From assembly GCA_902528415.1 (NCBI GenBank), contig CABZSR010000002.1, forward strand, positions 1 through 64,000: a stretch of DNA of 64,000 nt. The letters run 5' to 3'. The position numbers were made by a program, and so were the translations under genes. Source of the stretch: an uncultured SAR116 cluster alpha proteobacterium (GTDB lineage Bacteria; Pseudomonadota; Alphaproteobacteria; Puniceispirillales; Marisalimonadaceae). Positions 35,780 through 45,651 of this stretch are shown here, in pieces. A model generated the notes under the pieces. The model was not told the DNA's origin. It saw only the letters and a program-made list of their open reading frames with translations, and made no database searches. How positions within the stretch are numbered: position 1 is the first letter of the stretch; each line of letters begins with the position of its first letter.

Positions 35780-36490
35780 TTATTTATATCTATTACCGCA
35801 TACCAACCTTCCATTCTGAGTAACACAACTATATTGAAGATCCCAATCTCTTTTTTTTGCTTTTAAGTTTTGAATTTTGTTTATGCATCCTTGTAAAAAT
35901 TTATTTGTGTATTGACTGGCATCAGTTGCATCATCAATTTCTAAAAGATTTTCTTTTTTGGATATTTTTGCATAAGAATAAGGTGGAATGTTTAAGTTCT
36001 TCTTGTCTTTAAATATAAGTTTTAATTTATTATTAAAGTTAAGAATTTCTAATTTATTTTGTTTTGATATTATAATTTCGTCCTTAAAATTATTTATTTT
36101 ATAATCAGAGAAAATGACATTATATTTATTTTGAGAGTTATTAGGAACTGATAAAAGGATATTCCCTTTTTTAAAGCTTAAATTTATTTCATATTGATTT
36201 GCTGCCAATTGAATATTTTCTATTTTTAATGAAGAGTTATCAGACAAACAAACTTTTGTTTTGTCAGTTAAAAATAAGATTGCAGGGTTTTTCTTTGTAC
36301 GTAAATAGTCTCCACTTTTAATTTTTGAAGATTTATTGAGTGTATATCTTTTACCGTAGATATCAAGAACATGGACTGTATTCTTGATAACAATAACTTT
36401 AATGTCTGAATAACTTAAGGAAGAAGATAATGAAAAGAATATAAGTGAAAAGCCAATTATATTTAGAAGTTTTTTTATTGCATAAATCAT
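35780..36490 (-). CDS. FecR-domain exported protein
   Basis: A 236-aa protein with an N-terminal signal peptide (hydrophobic 10-28, ending around SLSYS) and a FecR-type beta-sandwich (about 30-130): YLRTKKNPAILFLTDKTKVCLSDNSSLKIENI followed later by FKKGNILLSV. Cysteines near the C-terminus (GCINK, YSCVTQNGRLVCG) may form disulfides. FecR domains bind peptidoglycan-like or signalling partners; no sigma factor or TonB receptor is near, so it is not a classical FecR regulator. It is convergent with the TauE gene (3-bp gap) and follows the BMP operon. Confidence 0.78.
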   Translation of the reverse strand: MIYAIKKLLNIIGFSLIFFSLSSSLSYSDIKVIVIKNTVHVLDIYGKRYTLNKSSKIKSGDYLRTKKNPAILFLTDKTKVCLSDNSSLKIENIQLAANQYEINLSFKKGNILLSVPNNSQNKYNVIFSDYKINNFKDEIIISKQNKLEILNFNNKLKLIFKDKKNLNIPPYSYAKISKKENLLEIDDATDASQYTNKFLQGCINKIQNLKAKKRDWDLQYSCVTQNGRLVCGNRYK

Positions 36491-36501
36491 AATTTAAATA
36501 A

Positions 36502-36528
36502 TGTAGCCATTATAATACTATGGCTACA
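36502..36528 (-). terminator. Hairpin between BMP-protein and FecR genes
   Basis: TGTAGCCAT (36502-36510), a 9-nt loop, ATGGCTACA (36520-36528): a perfect 9-bp stem after the stop of the BMP-binding-protein gene. On the minus strand the tail is TTATTTAAAT, a weak T-tract, so termination of the importer operon is plausible, not certain. Confidence 0.45.
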
Positions 36529-36548
36529 CTATTTTTTAAATTTTTATA

Positions 36549-37658
36549 TTATCCTGGGACTTTTCCATTAACACCTTTGAGGTAATAATTCATACGGAAT
36601 AAGGCACCATCATCAAGACTTTTACCTGCAGGAATTATTTCTTTACCCGTGTTATCCACTAAAGGACCTGCAAATATATTAATCTTACCACTTTTGAGTC
36701 CATCTAGAGCTTCTTGTGCTTTTTTAGCAACGCTATCTGGCATATTTTGGAATTTAGAAATAAGTAACATTTCTGCTTTTAGTCCACCCCAATCATTGCC
36801 AGCCCAGTGGTTAGGACCATCACCAGTATTCCATTTACCGCTTTTTAACTCTTCAATTTTTCTAATGTAATATGGACCCCAATTGTTTATAGAAGCAAAT
36901 AATTGAGCTTTTGGTGCGAATGCAGACATATCAGTGGATTGACCAAATCCAAGTACACCTTTTTTCTCAGCTATTTGAAGCATGGCAGGTGAGTCTGTGT
37001 GTTGTGCAAGAATATCTGCACCTTCAGCAATATGTACCTTAGCGGCATCTGCTTCTTTTACTGGATCATACCATGTATTTGCCCATATAACTGAAATTGA
37101 TGCATCCTTATTTACAGATCTTAAACCTTGAGCAAATGAGTTAATACCCATAATTACTTCAGCTATTGGATATGCAGCAATATATCCAATTTTATTTGTT
37201 TTTGTCATTAATCCTGCTACTACACCTTGGATATATCGACCTTCATAAAATCGTATATTACCTGTAGCAACATTTTTAGATCTTTTATAGCCAGTAATAT
37301 GTTCAAATTTTACATTAGGAAATTCTTTAGCAACTTTTAAAGTTGGTTCCATGTAACCAAATGAGGTAGTGAATATAATTTCATTACCTTGTTTAGCAAG
37401 TTCTCTTATCACTCTGGTTGCGTCGGGACCTTCAGGGACATTTTCAACAACTGAAATTTTGACATCATTGCCAAATCGTTTTTCAACCATTTGTTTACCT
37501 AATTCATGAGCATAAGTCCAACCATGATCTCCAGGTGTTGTTAAATAAACAAAACCTACTTTTGTTGGGGTTCCAGCAAAAGCACTATTAAATATAAAAA
37601 ATAAAACTGATGCACCTAATGCAAACAGTGAAAAAATACGCATACAAAATTTTAACAT
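36549..37658 (-). CDS. BMP-family substrate-binding protein
   Basis: Periplasmic binding protein of the basic membrane protein (BMP/PnrA) family, which delivers purine nucleosides to Nup/Yuf-type ABC importers. The 369 aa start with a signal peptide (to about SAFAG, residue 29), then KVGFVYLTTPGDHGWTYAHE and GEGADILAQHTDSPA-type segments typical of the family. AGGAG lies 7 nt before the ATG. It is the last of the four minus-strand importer genes. Nucleoside specificity is inferred from the family. Confidence 0.9.
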   Translation of the reverse strand: MLKFCMRIFSLFALGASVLFFIFNSAFAGTPTKVGFVYLTTPGDHGWTYAHELGKQMVEKRFGNDVKISVVENVPEGPDATRVIRELAKQGNEIIFTTSFGYMEPTLKVAKEFPNVKFEHITGYKRSKNVATGNIRFYEGRYIQGVVAGLMTKTNKIGYIAAYPIAEVIMGINSFAQGLRSVNKDASISVIWANTWYDPVKEADAAKVHIAEGADILAQHTDSPAMLQIAEKKGVLGFGQSTDMSAFAPKAQLFASINNWGPYYIRKIEELKSGKWNTGDGPNHWAGNDWGGLKAEMLLISKFQNMPDSVAKKAQEALDGLKSGKINIFAGPLVDNTGKEIIPAGKSLDDGALFRMNYYLKGVNGKVPG

Positions 37659-37767
37659 TTCACACTCCTAATTTGATATTAAAATCTTAAAAGTGAATCT
37701 TTAAAATAACAATAAAAAAAAATGAATTTTTATATTAAAATATAAAAATGTAAATATTTATGACTTT

Positions 37768-38679
37768 TTATTGAGTATCAAAAAAAGGTTTCCCAAGAGA
37801 TGCAGGAACTACGCTATTACTTTTCGAAATTCTCCCAGATATCATTGTTAGAGCAACAATGGTCGCTAAATAGGGCATCATAGAAAGTATTTGAGATGGA
37901 ATGGGCCAACCCCTTGCCTGACCTACTAATTGAGCGATTGTTATTCCCCCAAAAATTAATGCGCCGACAATTATTCTCCATGGTATCCAGGAAGCAAATA
38001 CAACTAAAGCTAAGGCTATCCAACCTCTACCTGCAGTCATTCCCTCTGACCAATGGGGTGTCAATACCAGTGGAATGTAGGCTCCTCCAATTCCCGCACA
38101 CATACCCCCAAAACAAGTGGCGTACCAACGAATTTTTTTTACTGGATAGCCAACTGAATGAGCACTTTGATGGTCATCACCAACGGCACGTAAAACAATC
38201 CCTGATTTAGAATATTTTAGAAAATAAGTAATGAAAATAATTATAGCTACCGACAAGTACGCAATAAAATCTTGTTTGAATAAAATCTCTCCAACAAATG
38301 GTATATCTGACAATAAAAAAATTTCTATCTTGGGTAAAGATGGAACTGTTTTCCCGACTAAAGGAGCTCCAGCCAAACCTGTCAAACCAGTTGCAAAAAT
38401 AGTTAATCCAAGCCCCGTTGCAACCTGATTAGTCATGAAGTTAATGGTAAAAATTGAAAATATAGAGGCCATTAAAACACCACATAACCCTCCTGCAATT
38501 ATTCCAAAATAAGGATTTCCCAACCATAAAACAGCTCCTAAAGCACCTACAGCACCACTTAACATCATACCTTCAACACCAAGGTTCAGAACCCCACTTT
38601 TTTCTGTAATTAATTCACCAGTAGCTGCTAACAAGAGAGGTATAGAAGTCGCTATTATTGTTAACATTAACGCATCCAT
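37768..38679 (-). CDS. BMP-type ABC transporter permease (second)
   Basis: Integral membrane permease of the branched-chain/sugar/nucleoside permease family (BPD_transp_2), 303 aa with about eight to ten hydrophobic helices. The N-terminal ATGELITEKSGVLNLGVEGMM loop is the hallmark of the nucleoside-type permease pair. It starts immediately after the stop of the first permease, so both are coupled. Confidence 0.91.
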   Translation of the reverse strand: MDALMLTIIATSIPLLLAATGELITEKSGVLNLGVEGMMLSGAVGALGAVLWLGNPYFGIIAGGLCGVLMASIFSIFTINFMTNQVATGLGLTIFATGLTGLAGAPLVGKTVPSLPKIEIFLLSDIPFVGEILFKQDFIAYLSVAIIIFITYFLKYSKSGIVLRAVGDDHQSAHSVGYPVKKIRWYATCFGGMCAGIGGAYIPLVLTPHWSEGMTAGRGWIALALVVFASWIPWRIIVGALIFGGITIAQLVGQARGWPIPSQILSMMPYLATIVALTMISGRISKSNSVVPASLGKPFFDTQ

Positions 38680-39756
38680 TTAAGTGACCTTTGACCATTT
38701 AATCTTATATTTTTGAAGTGTCTCCCCTGTTAATAAAAAAAACAATAGTATTCCTTCAAACAAACCAGTAACCACTTTGGGTATTCCCATAGACATTTGT
38801 GCGTTATCTGCACCTAGCTTAACGGTTGCTATAATAATACCCGCAAATAGAATTCCAATTGGATTTAACCGGCCAAGGAATGCTACAATAATTGCAGTAA
38901 ATCCGTACCCAAAAGAAACTTCAGGTTGCAATTGGCCAATATTTGCAGAAACTTCAATTACTCCTGCCACACCTGCTAAGCCTCCGGATAATAACAAAAC
39001 AGTAATTGTAATTGTGTTTTGTTTAAAACCAGCAAATTTTGCTGCTTTGGGAGCAGATCCCAAGACATTTATTTTAAAACCGCTCAATGTTTTATTTACA
39101 AAAAGCCATGAAATTGGAATTAATAATAATATTAGTAATATGCCATAATGAAGTTGTCCCAAATAACCTATCCCGGGAAAAGGAATCTTGTTGATTATAG
39201 CTCCATCAGGGTACGGCTTTGATAATGGGAACCCAAAACTCATAGGGTCACGTAATGGACCTCGAACTATAAAATCTATAAACAACATTGCTACATAAAC
39301 AAGCATTAGACTAACTAATATTTCGTTTACGTTTAATTTCGTTTTTAGAATTGCAGGAATAAATGCCCACAAGGCACCCCCTATAAAACCAATAACTATC
39401 ATAATAAATATAAAGAATTTTGTTTCTACACTTGGGAATAACAATGCAAAAGAGCCTGCAAGTAGTGTTCCCATTATGAATTGACCTTCAGCACCAATAT
39501 TCCATACATTAGCTCTGAAGCACAACATCAAACCGGTTCCAACAATAACCAAGGGACATGCCTTAACAAAAATATCACTTATCCTGTCAATTCTTGAAAA
39601 AGGTGAAAGAAATACTTGATATAAAGTTTCTAAAGGGTTGTACCCAAGAAATGTAAAAATTAATAAACCAAAAAAAATTGTTAAAAAAATTGATAAAATT
39701 GGAGCAATAATTGTCCAGTTTTTGGAAACTTTATCTCTTGGTGTAAAAGTGATCAT
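38680..39756 (-). CDS. BMP-type ABC transporter permease (first)
   Basis: Permease partner, 358 aa, with NVWNIGAEGQFIMG in the conserved loop, the counterpart of the NLGVEGMM loop in the second permease. About eight to ten hydrophobic helices. Its start overlaps the stop of the ATPase gene by one base (TAATG). Together with the ATPase, second permease and binding protein it makes a complete importer. Confidence 0.91.
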   Translation of the reverse strand: MITFTPRDKVSKNWTIIAPILSIFLTIFFGLLIFTFLGYNPLETLYQVFLSPFSRIDRISDIFVKACPLVIVGTGLMLCFRANVWNIGAEGQFIMGTLLAGSFALLFPSVETKFFIFIMIVIGFIGGALWAFIPAILKTKLNVNEILVSLMLVYVAMLFIDFIVRGPLRDPMSFGFPLSKPYPDGAIINKIPFPGIGYLGQLHYGILLILLLIPISWLFVNKTLSGFKINVLGSAPKAAKFAGFKQNTITITVLLLSGGLAGVAGVIEVSANIGQLQPEVSFGYGFTAIIVAFLGRLNPIGILFAGIIIATVKLGADNAQMSMGIPKVVTGLFEGILLFFLLTGETLQKYKIKWSKVT

Positions 39757-41315
39757 TATGTTGTTTCCAATTTATCAGATGTTTTTAATTTTCCACCCAT
39801 CAACAATCCAACATCTTCAGCAGTAATTTGAGCTACTGGCAAAATCTTACTTAACGCCCCATCATTTATGACACAAATTTTATCAGATAATTCAAAAATT
39901 TCTTCTAAATCTTGGCTTATAAGAATTACAGCTTTTCCACTATTGGATAAGTTTAATAATTTTTGTCTTATTGACGTCGCAGCACCTATGTCAACCCCCC
40001 AAGTAGGTTGTGAAAAGATTGCAACTTTAGGATCATTAGCTAATGATCGTCCTAAGATAAATTTCTGTAAATTACCTCCCGACAATTGATTTGCTAAAGG
40101 ATTTGCTTCGGGACATCGAACATCATTATCCTTTATTATATTCTCACTCTCAATCTTACTATTTTGAGGATTATTTAATAAATTTGAAATTATATTGTCA
40201 GCTTTAGGATATTTAAAAAAATATGTGAGAAAAGTATTTTCGGCAATTGTAAAATTTGGAACAGTAGCATGAAGTGTTCTTTCTTCAGGAATAGTTTCTA
40301 TCCCTAATCGCCTTCTTTCTGTAATATTTTTAAATCCTATAGGTTGAGTTTCCAACAAAATATGATTTTCTTTTTCACATTGTGTTTCACCGCTTAATAT
40401 TTCCATTAACTCTACTTGACCATTACCTGCAATACCTGCAACACCTAATATTTCACCATAGTTCACTTTTAGATTTATATTTTTTAGAGATACTCCAAAA
40501 TCTGTTTCTTTTGCTTTGTTCAAACCTTTTAATTCCAAAGCAGTGTTTTTAGTAACGTTCATAAGTTTTGTTTTTTTTAAATCAGTAATTTCTTTTCCAA
40601 CCATGGTTTCAGCAAGAAATTTAGTATTTGTTTTTTTTGCATCAATTGTAGCTATTGATTTACCAGATTTTAAGATAGTCACTTGATCTGCCAATTCTAC
40701 GATTTCTTCTAATTTATGGCTAATATACAAAATAGAACAACCTGAAGATGCTAAACGTTTTAAAATTTTAAATAGATTTGAAATTTCTTGTGGTGTTAAA
40801 ACAGATGTCGGTTCATCCATAATTAATAATTTTGGGTTTTGCATTAAACATCTTATTATTTCAACTCTTTGTTGTTCTCCGACTGATAGTTCACTTACCC
40901 TTTTCAATGGATCAACAAAAAGCTCCCATTCTTCAGAAAGTTTAAAAATTTCTAAAATTAAATCTTTGAATTTAATTTTTTTGTCTAGTGCTATCAAAAT
41001 ATTTTCAGCAACTGTAAGTGCTGGAAATAAGGAAAAATGTTGAAATACCATTCCAATACCATTTTTTCTAGCAGAATTGGGTGAGGATATAGAAACTTCA
41101 CTATTATTAATTTCTATGGTTCCTGTATCTGGTTTTAAAACACCGTAAAAAATTTTCACGAGTGTTGATTTACCTGCACCATTTTCACCTAAGAGAGCGT
41201 GAATTTCTCCCTTAGCTATAGATATATCAATATCTTTATTTGCACTGAAGTTACCAAAAGATTTATTTATTTTGGACGCTTTTAAAAGAATTTCTGGCTC
41301 TTTTTTTATTGCCAT
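39756..41315 (-). CDS. BMP-type ABC transporter ATPase (double domain)
   Basis: A 519-aa fusion of two ABC ATPase domains, as in sugar and nucleoside importers of the MglA/YufO type. The first domain has Walker A GENGAGKST, signature LSVGEQQR and Walker B LLIMDEPTS. The second domain is degenerate at Walker A (GIAGNGQVEL) but keeps LSGGNLQK, which is normal for the family. It is the promoter-proximal gene of the operon, starting after a 62-bp gap from the small TRAP-linked gene. Confidence 0.95.
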   Translation of the reverse strand: MAIKKEPEILLKASKINKSFGNFSANKDIDISIAKGEIHALLGENGAGKSTLVKIFYGVLKPDTGTIEINNSEVSISSPNSARKNGIGMVFQHFSLFPALTVAENILIALDKKIKFKDLILEIFKLSEEWELFVDPLKRVSELSVGEQQRVEIIRCLMQNPKLLIMDEPTSVLTPQEISNLFKILKRLASSGCSILYISHKLEEIVELADQVTILKSGKSIATIDAKKTNTKFLAETMVGKEITDLKKTKLMNVTKNTALELKGLNKAKETDFGVSLKNINLKVNYGEILGVAGIAGNGQVELMEILSGETQCEKENHILLETQPIGFKNITERRRLGIETIPEERTLHATVPNFTIAENTFLTYFFKYPKADNIISNLLNNPQNSKIESENIIKDNDVRCPEANPLANQLSGGNLQKFILGRSLANDPKVAIFSQPTWGVDIGAATSIRQKLLNLSNSGKAVILISQDLEEIFELSDKICVINDGALSKILPVAQITAEDVGLLMGGKLKTSDKLETT

Positions 41316-41377
41316 AACATACCTATTAAATATTAACTCTAAAAATTAATATGACCATAACAATATATTTATAGTAT

Positions 41378-41563
41378 TCAATTTTTTTGTTTAGAAGTCT
41401 TTAATATTAAAAATATCAGAATTGCGATTGATACAAAAATTATAGAGATGAATAAATTGAAATTGCTAACATGCATTTTATTGAAACCACAAGAAAATAT
41501 AATTATAGTGGTCACAACAATCATTATCCAATGAATTGGTTTACCTAAAAATATCTTATTCAC
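41378..41563 (-). CDS. Small two-helix membrane protein after TRAP permease
   Basis: A 61-aa protein, unrecognised by family, with two hydrophobic helices (about 12-26 and 36-54) and a lysine-rich end. Its GTG start overlaps the TAG stop of the TRAP permease by one base, so it is likely to be translated by reinitiation. A membrane subunit or assembly factor of the TAXI-TRAP importer is my inference. Length makes it easy to overlook. Confidence 0.65.
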   Translation of the reverse strand: MNKIFLGKPIHWIMIVVTTIIIFSCGFNKMHVSNFNLFISIIFVSIAILIFLILKTSKQKN

Positions 41564-43575
41564 TATGTTTCCTTTAAACTAAAATTTAGTTTACCTTGTA
41601 AAAAGTATATAATTAATAAAATTAAAATCCCAAAAAAGTTATAATAAAAACCTTCTAAACCATAAATAGTCATCAATGGTGGGATTAGTAAAGTTACCGA
41701 ACCAACTAACACTAAAGTTCTTTTGTATAAGTTTAATTTACCATTAAACCATCCTTCGAGACCAAGTGTCATTAACCAATAAGCTAGCAAAACAGCAACA
41801 AGACTATATAAACTCCAAATCATGGGACCTTCCATCAAAAGAGACGGATTATAAACAAAGGCAAAAGGGACAATATATTTTGCAATACCTACTTTGCTTG
41901 ATTCAACAGCTGTAGACATTGGTGGAGACTTTGCAATAGCTGCACCTGCAAATGAGGCCAAAGCCACTGGAGGAGTTATCGTCGAAACAACTCCAAAATA
42001 AAATGCAAACATATGAGCGGCTATTGGTAAAATACCAGATTCAATTAATGAGGGAACAATCAATGCAGCCACAGTAATATAAACAGCAGTAGTCGTCATT
42101 CCCATTCCTAAAATAATTGCTGAAATGGCGGTAAGACAGAGCAAAATAAATAATACACCACCAGATAAATCTATAACGGATTGTGTGAATTTTAGTCCTA
42201 GGCCAGAAACAAATACGGAACCAATAATTATTCCAGCACATGCGCAGGCAATAGTAACAGGGACTGTAGATTTTATACCGCTTTCAAACGCGCCAAGTAT
42301 ATCAACTACAGACATTCTAGTATTTTTTTTCAAAAAACTTAAGGCAATTACAGAAACTATACTCCAAAAGCCAGCAGTCATAGCAGTTTTTCCATAAATC
42401 AAAAGACCCACTAGCACAGCCAGTGAAAGCAACATATGACCGCCACCTTTCAATACTTCAATAACGTTAGGTAGCATTGATTTATCAATTTTTTCTATTC
42501 CATGTTTTTCAGCTTCGATGTGAACCATAAAATAAATTGTAGTAAAGTATAAAAATGCAGGAATAATAGCTGCAAGTATTACATATGAATAAGGTGCTTC
42601 TAAAAATTCAGCCATTATAAATGCAGCAGCACCCATTATCGGAGGAGTTATCTGCCCTCCAGAAGATGCACATGCCTCAACCGCAGCAGCAAATTTTGCT
42701 CTATAACCGTAATTTTTCATGAGGGGTATAGTAAAAGATCCTGTTGTTACAACATTTGCAACAGCTGAACCATATACAGTTCCAGTCATTCCAGATGCCA
42801 CAACTGCTGCTTTTGCAGGACCTCCTGTTCTATGTCCTGTTAAAGCAACAGCTAAATCAACAAAAAATCTTCCAACCCCAGACCTAATCAAAATACCTCC
42901 AAATATAATAAATAGAACAATATAAGTGGATGCAACATAAAGAGGTATTCCATAAATTCCATCTGAGGTCATAAATAAGGTGTCTATATATTTAGCAAGT
43001 CTTGTAGGTGGTCCATAAAAAAAACCAAAAAACTTGTGAGCGTATAATGCGTGTAGCATAAAAAAACCAGCAACAAAAACCATTGCCCAACCTACTGCAC
43101 GTCTTGTTGCGTCTAAAACAATAAAAATAAGAATTGATCCGACTATAATGTCGCCAATATACTTGTCACCATATCGCATCATAAAATTTTCGACGTCCCA
43201 TGTTGTCCATAATTGAATAAATATTATTGAAAGTATTATTATTAAATCGTATGCAAAACCAAAAATTCTGAAATAATTACCTTGTTTGTCATTTTTAATG
43301 AGCAGCGGATCTTTTATGTTTTGTCTAAATAAGGGATATATAAAAACTGCTAAAACCATCATCGCAGAGAGATGTATAGATCTAAATGAACGTCCCTCTG
43401 GTGTTCCATAGACAGCAACAAATAGATGGTAGAAGGCTAAACCAACAGAAAGCCAGGAACAAACTACAATAATCCAATAATAAATTGATTTATCTTTGTT
43501 CCATTCGAGCAACTCGTCAAAAAAACTAATTTCTTTGACTTCGTTATATTCTAATTTTTTAGTATTTTCTGACAT
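41563..43575 (-). CDS. TRAP transporter permease, 4TM/12TM fusion
   Basis: A 670-aa membrane protein joining the small (DctQ-like) and large (DctM-like) TRAP subunits, the form that pairs with TAXI binding proteins. Family segments include FGGILIRSGVGRFFVDLAVALTG, GSAVANVVTTGSFTIPLMK and PPIMGAAAFIMAEFL. Import is driven by an ion gradient, with C4-dicarboxylates or related acids as usual substrates. The start lies 9 nt after a terminator's T-tract and lacks a visible ribosome-binding site. It is encoded downstream of the TAXI gene. Confidence 0.93.
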   Translation of the reverse strand: MSENTKKLEYNEVKEISFFDELLEWNKDKSIYYWIIVVCSWLSVGLAFYHLFVAVYGTPEGRSFRSIHLSAMMVLAVFIYPLFRQNIKDPLLIKNDKQGNYFRIFGFAYDLIIILSIIFIQLWTTWDVENFMMRYGDKYIGDIIVGSILIFIVLDATRRAVGWAMVFVAGFFMLHALYAHKFFGFFYGPPTRLAKYIDTLFMTSDGIYGIPLYVASTYIVLFIIFGGILIRSGVGRFFVDLAVALTGHRTGGPAKAAVVASGMTGTVYGSAVANVVTTGSFTIPLMKNYGYRAKFAAAVEACASSGGQITPPIMGAAAFIMAEFLEAPYSYVILAAIIPAFLYFTTIYFMVHIEAEKHGIEKIDKSMLPNVIEVLKGGGHMLLSLAVLVGLLIYGKTAMTAGFWSIVSVIALSFLKKNTRMSVVDILGAFESGIKSTVPVTIACACAGIIIGSVFVSGLGLKFTQSVIDLSGGVLFILLCLTAISAIILGMGMTTTAVYITVAALIVPSLIESGILPIAAHMFAFYFGVVSTITPPVALASFAGAAIAKSPPMSTAVESSKVGIAKYIVPFAFVYNPSLLMEGPMIWSLYSLVAVLLAYWLMTLGLEGWFNGKLNLYKRTLVLVGSVTLLIPPLMTIYGLEGFYYNFFGILILLIIYFLQGKLNFSLKET

Positions 43576-43583
43576 TTGTATTT

Positions 43584-43619
43584 AAAAAAACAAGAAAGGC
43601 ACATGTTTGTGCCTTTCTT
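43584..43619 (-). terminator. Intercistronic terminator, TAXI to TRAP permease
   Basis: Perfect 12-bp stem AAGAAAGGCACA / TGTGCCTTTCTT (43592-43603 and 43608-43619) with a 4-nt loop. Read on the minus strand it is followed by TTTTTTT (complement of 43584-43590). It sits between the TAXI gene stop and the permease start, so only part of the transcripts would read on into the permease. Confidence 0.8.
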
Positions 43620-43627
43620 ATTTAAAT

Positions 43628-44584
43628 TTACATTACGCCTTGTTCTTTGTAATATTTTGCAGCTCCAGGATGAATGGGAACTGCTGCTCCATTAACAGCG
43701 TCTTTAAGTATAACTTTCTTCCAAACACCTTTAACTTTTACAAATTCAGCGTGATTATCCCAGAAGGCCTTAGTCATTTTGTAAACAAGGTCATCTGATA
43801 AATCTTTGTGAACAATCATAGAAGTAACAATTCCTAAAGTTGGAATATCTTTATCTAGAGATTTATATGCACTTGCTGGGATTTTACCATAGATGTATCC
43901 AGGATTGTTTTTAACAATTCTGTCAATTCTATCTTTAGGTAAGCCAATAAATCTTATACCTGGACTATTTTCAAGCTCAATAAAGCTTGCTTGAGGAACT
44001 GAAGTGGCTGCCATAAAAACATCAGCTTGTCCATCTTTCATCAATGCGACTGATTCTTTATAACTAACCATATGAACTACACCACCATTCTTTTTTATAG
44101 TACTAAAATCATAGCCATAATCTTTTATAATAGACTCACAAAATGCTGTTCCAGTCCATTTTGGTTTGCCAGGACTAATATTTGCTGATTTCATATCTTC
44201 AAAACTTTTAATCTTTGAATCAGCTCTAACTGCAACCTGAAATGCTGCAGGATAGAGTGTCGCAAAATATCTGACGTTTTTATGTGCTTTTTTGAATTTA
44301 CCTTTTCCTGTGTATCCATTAGCAACAGTATGCGCATAGGTCCATCCAATTTCAGCATCACCACCATCAACTGACATAACATTGGAAATACCACCACCAG
44401 AGGTATTAGAAGTTGAAACACCTTTTATGCTAGTTTCCATTACTTGCATTACTTTGGCGCCGAGTGGATACCAAGATCCTCCAGATGGTCCTGATACCAT
44501 TCTAAGAAATTGGTCTGCATTAGCTATTGATGAAGTAACTAAAAGCGATGACGCAATTAGAATTGCTCCTGAAATACGTTTCAT
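43628..44584 (-). CDS. TAXI-family TRAP solute-binding protein
   Basis: Periplasmic solute receptor of the TAXI type (318 aa). Signal peptide about residues 1-23 (ending SIANADQ), then LRMVSGPSGGSWYPLGAKV, the family's N-terminal ligand loop, and DGQADVFMAATSVPQ. I start at 44584 (MKRISGA) because GGAGG is 5 nt upstream; the longer frame begins inside that site. Followed by a terminator hairpin, then the fused permease and the small membrane protein. Confidence 0.93.
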   Translation of the reverse strand: MKRISGAILIASSLLVTSSIANADQFLRMVSGPSGGSWYPLGAKVMQVMETSIKGVSTSNTSGGGISNVMSVDGGDAEIGWTYAHTVANGYTGKGKFKKAHKNVRYFATLYPAAFQVAVRADSKIKSFEDMKSANISPGKPKWTGTAFCESIIKDYGYDFSTIKKNGGVVHMVSYKESVALMKDGQADVFMAATSVPQASFIELENSPGIRFIGLPKDRIDRIVKNNPGYIYGKIPASAYKSLDKDIPTLGIVTSMIVHKDLSDDLVYKMTKAFWDNHAEFVKVKGVWKKVILKDAVNGAAVPIHPGAAKYYKEQGVM

Positions 44585-44712
44585 AAAATCCTCCAAATTT
44601 AATTGATAATATTAAATATCATTACGAATTATAAAAAAGGTCAAGTGATTGTTGTATTTTTTTTAATAAATCTTATTCTCTATAAATTGAATTAAATCAA
44701 GTGAGGTTTTAT

Positions 44713-45651
44713 ATGAAAGTTGAACAAGTTAAAATCACTGAGGTTGGACCTAGAGACGGCTTTCAATCTGAAAAAACTATATTAAAGACTGAAGATAAGA
44801 TTGATGTAATAAACAATCTAATAGATGCAGGTTTTCAAAGAATTGAAGTTTCGTCTTTTGTCTCCCCAAAAGCAATTCCACAATTAGCTGACGCGGCAAT
44901 AATTTTAGAAAATGTAAAAAGAAACCCCAAAACCACTTTAGCAGCATTAGTGCCTAATGCAAAAGGAGCATTGAGGGCTGTTGATGCAAAACTTGATGAA
45001 ATTGTTGTTTTTCTTTCCGCTTCAGAAAGCCATAATAAGAAGAATGTAAATAGAAGTGTACAAGATTCTTTGACTGGATTCAAAGAAATTGCAGACATTG
45101 CAGGTGAAAATAATATACCAGTTCAAGGTGACATAGCAACAGCCTTTGGCTGTCCATTTGAGGGTAATGTTACAGCTAAAAAACTAGCTGAAATTTCTAA
45201 TGAGTATAAATTAATGGGTTTTAAAGGTGTTACTTTAGGAGACACAACTGGAATGGCAACACCTCCAGTTGTGACAGACGCTATCAACGCAATAAGGGAT
45301 AAAGTTCCGGATCTAGAAATTACCCTTCACTTTCATAACACTAGAGGTGTTGGTCTTGCTAATGTTATGACTGGATTGAATGAGGGAATAACTGACTACG
45401 AAAGTTGCTTTGGTGGGATGGGAGGATGTCCTTTTGCTCCAAATGCAACGGGTAACATTTGCTCTGAAGATCTTATTTATTTACTTCATGAAATGGGAAT
45501 AGAAACCGGGATTGATTTAGATCAAATGATTTCAATTGCAAAAAAAGTAGAAAAACTAGTTGGTCATAAATTACCTGGTCAGGTTATGAGAGCAGGACAC
45601 AGGTTATTGTCTTACTCTATGGACGAAGTACCTACTGCTGTTGGAGCATAA
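44713..45651 (+). CDS. HMG-CoA lyase-like protein
   Basis: TIM-barrel carbon-carbon lyase of the HMGL family, 312 aa. ITEVGPRDGFQSE near the N-terminus gives the catalytic Arg/Asp, GDTTGMATPP follows, and the signature loop GGMGGCPFAPNATGN holds the catalytic Cys. It should split a 3-hydroxy-3-alkylglutaryl-type CoA (HMG-CoA to acetoacetate and acetyl-CoA, or citramalyl-CoA to pyruvate and acetyl-CoA). GAGG lies 6 nt before 44713; the ORF can be read from a GTG at 44701. Heads the catabolic operon. Confidence 0.9.
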   Translation: MKVEQVKITEVGPRDGFQSEKTILKTEDKIDVINNLIDAGFQRIEVSSFVSPKAIPQLADAAIILENVKRNPKTTLAALVPNAKGALRAVDAKLDEIVVFLSASESHNKKNVNRSVQDSLTGFKEIADIAGENNIPVQGDIATAFGCPFEGNVTAKKLAEISNEYKLMGFKGVTLGDTTGMATPPVVTDAINAIRDKVPDLEITLHFHNTRGVGLANVMTGLNEGITDYESCFGGMGGCPFAPNATGNICSEDLIYLLHEMGIETGIDLDQMISIAKKVEKLVGHKLPGQVMRAGHRLLSYSMDEVPTAVGA

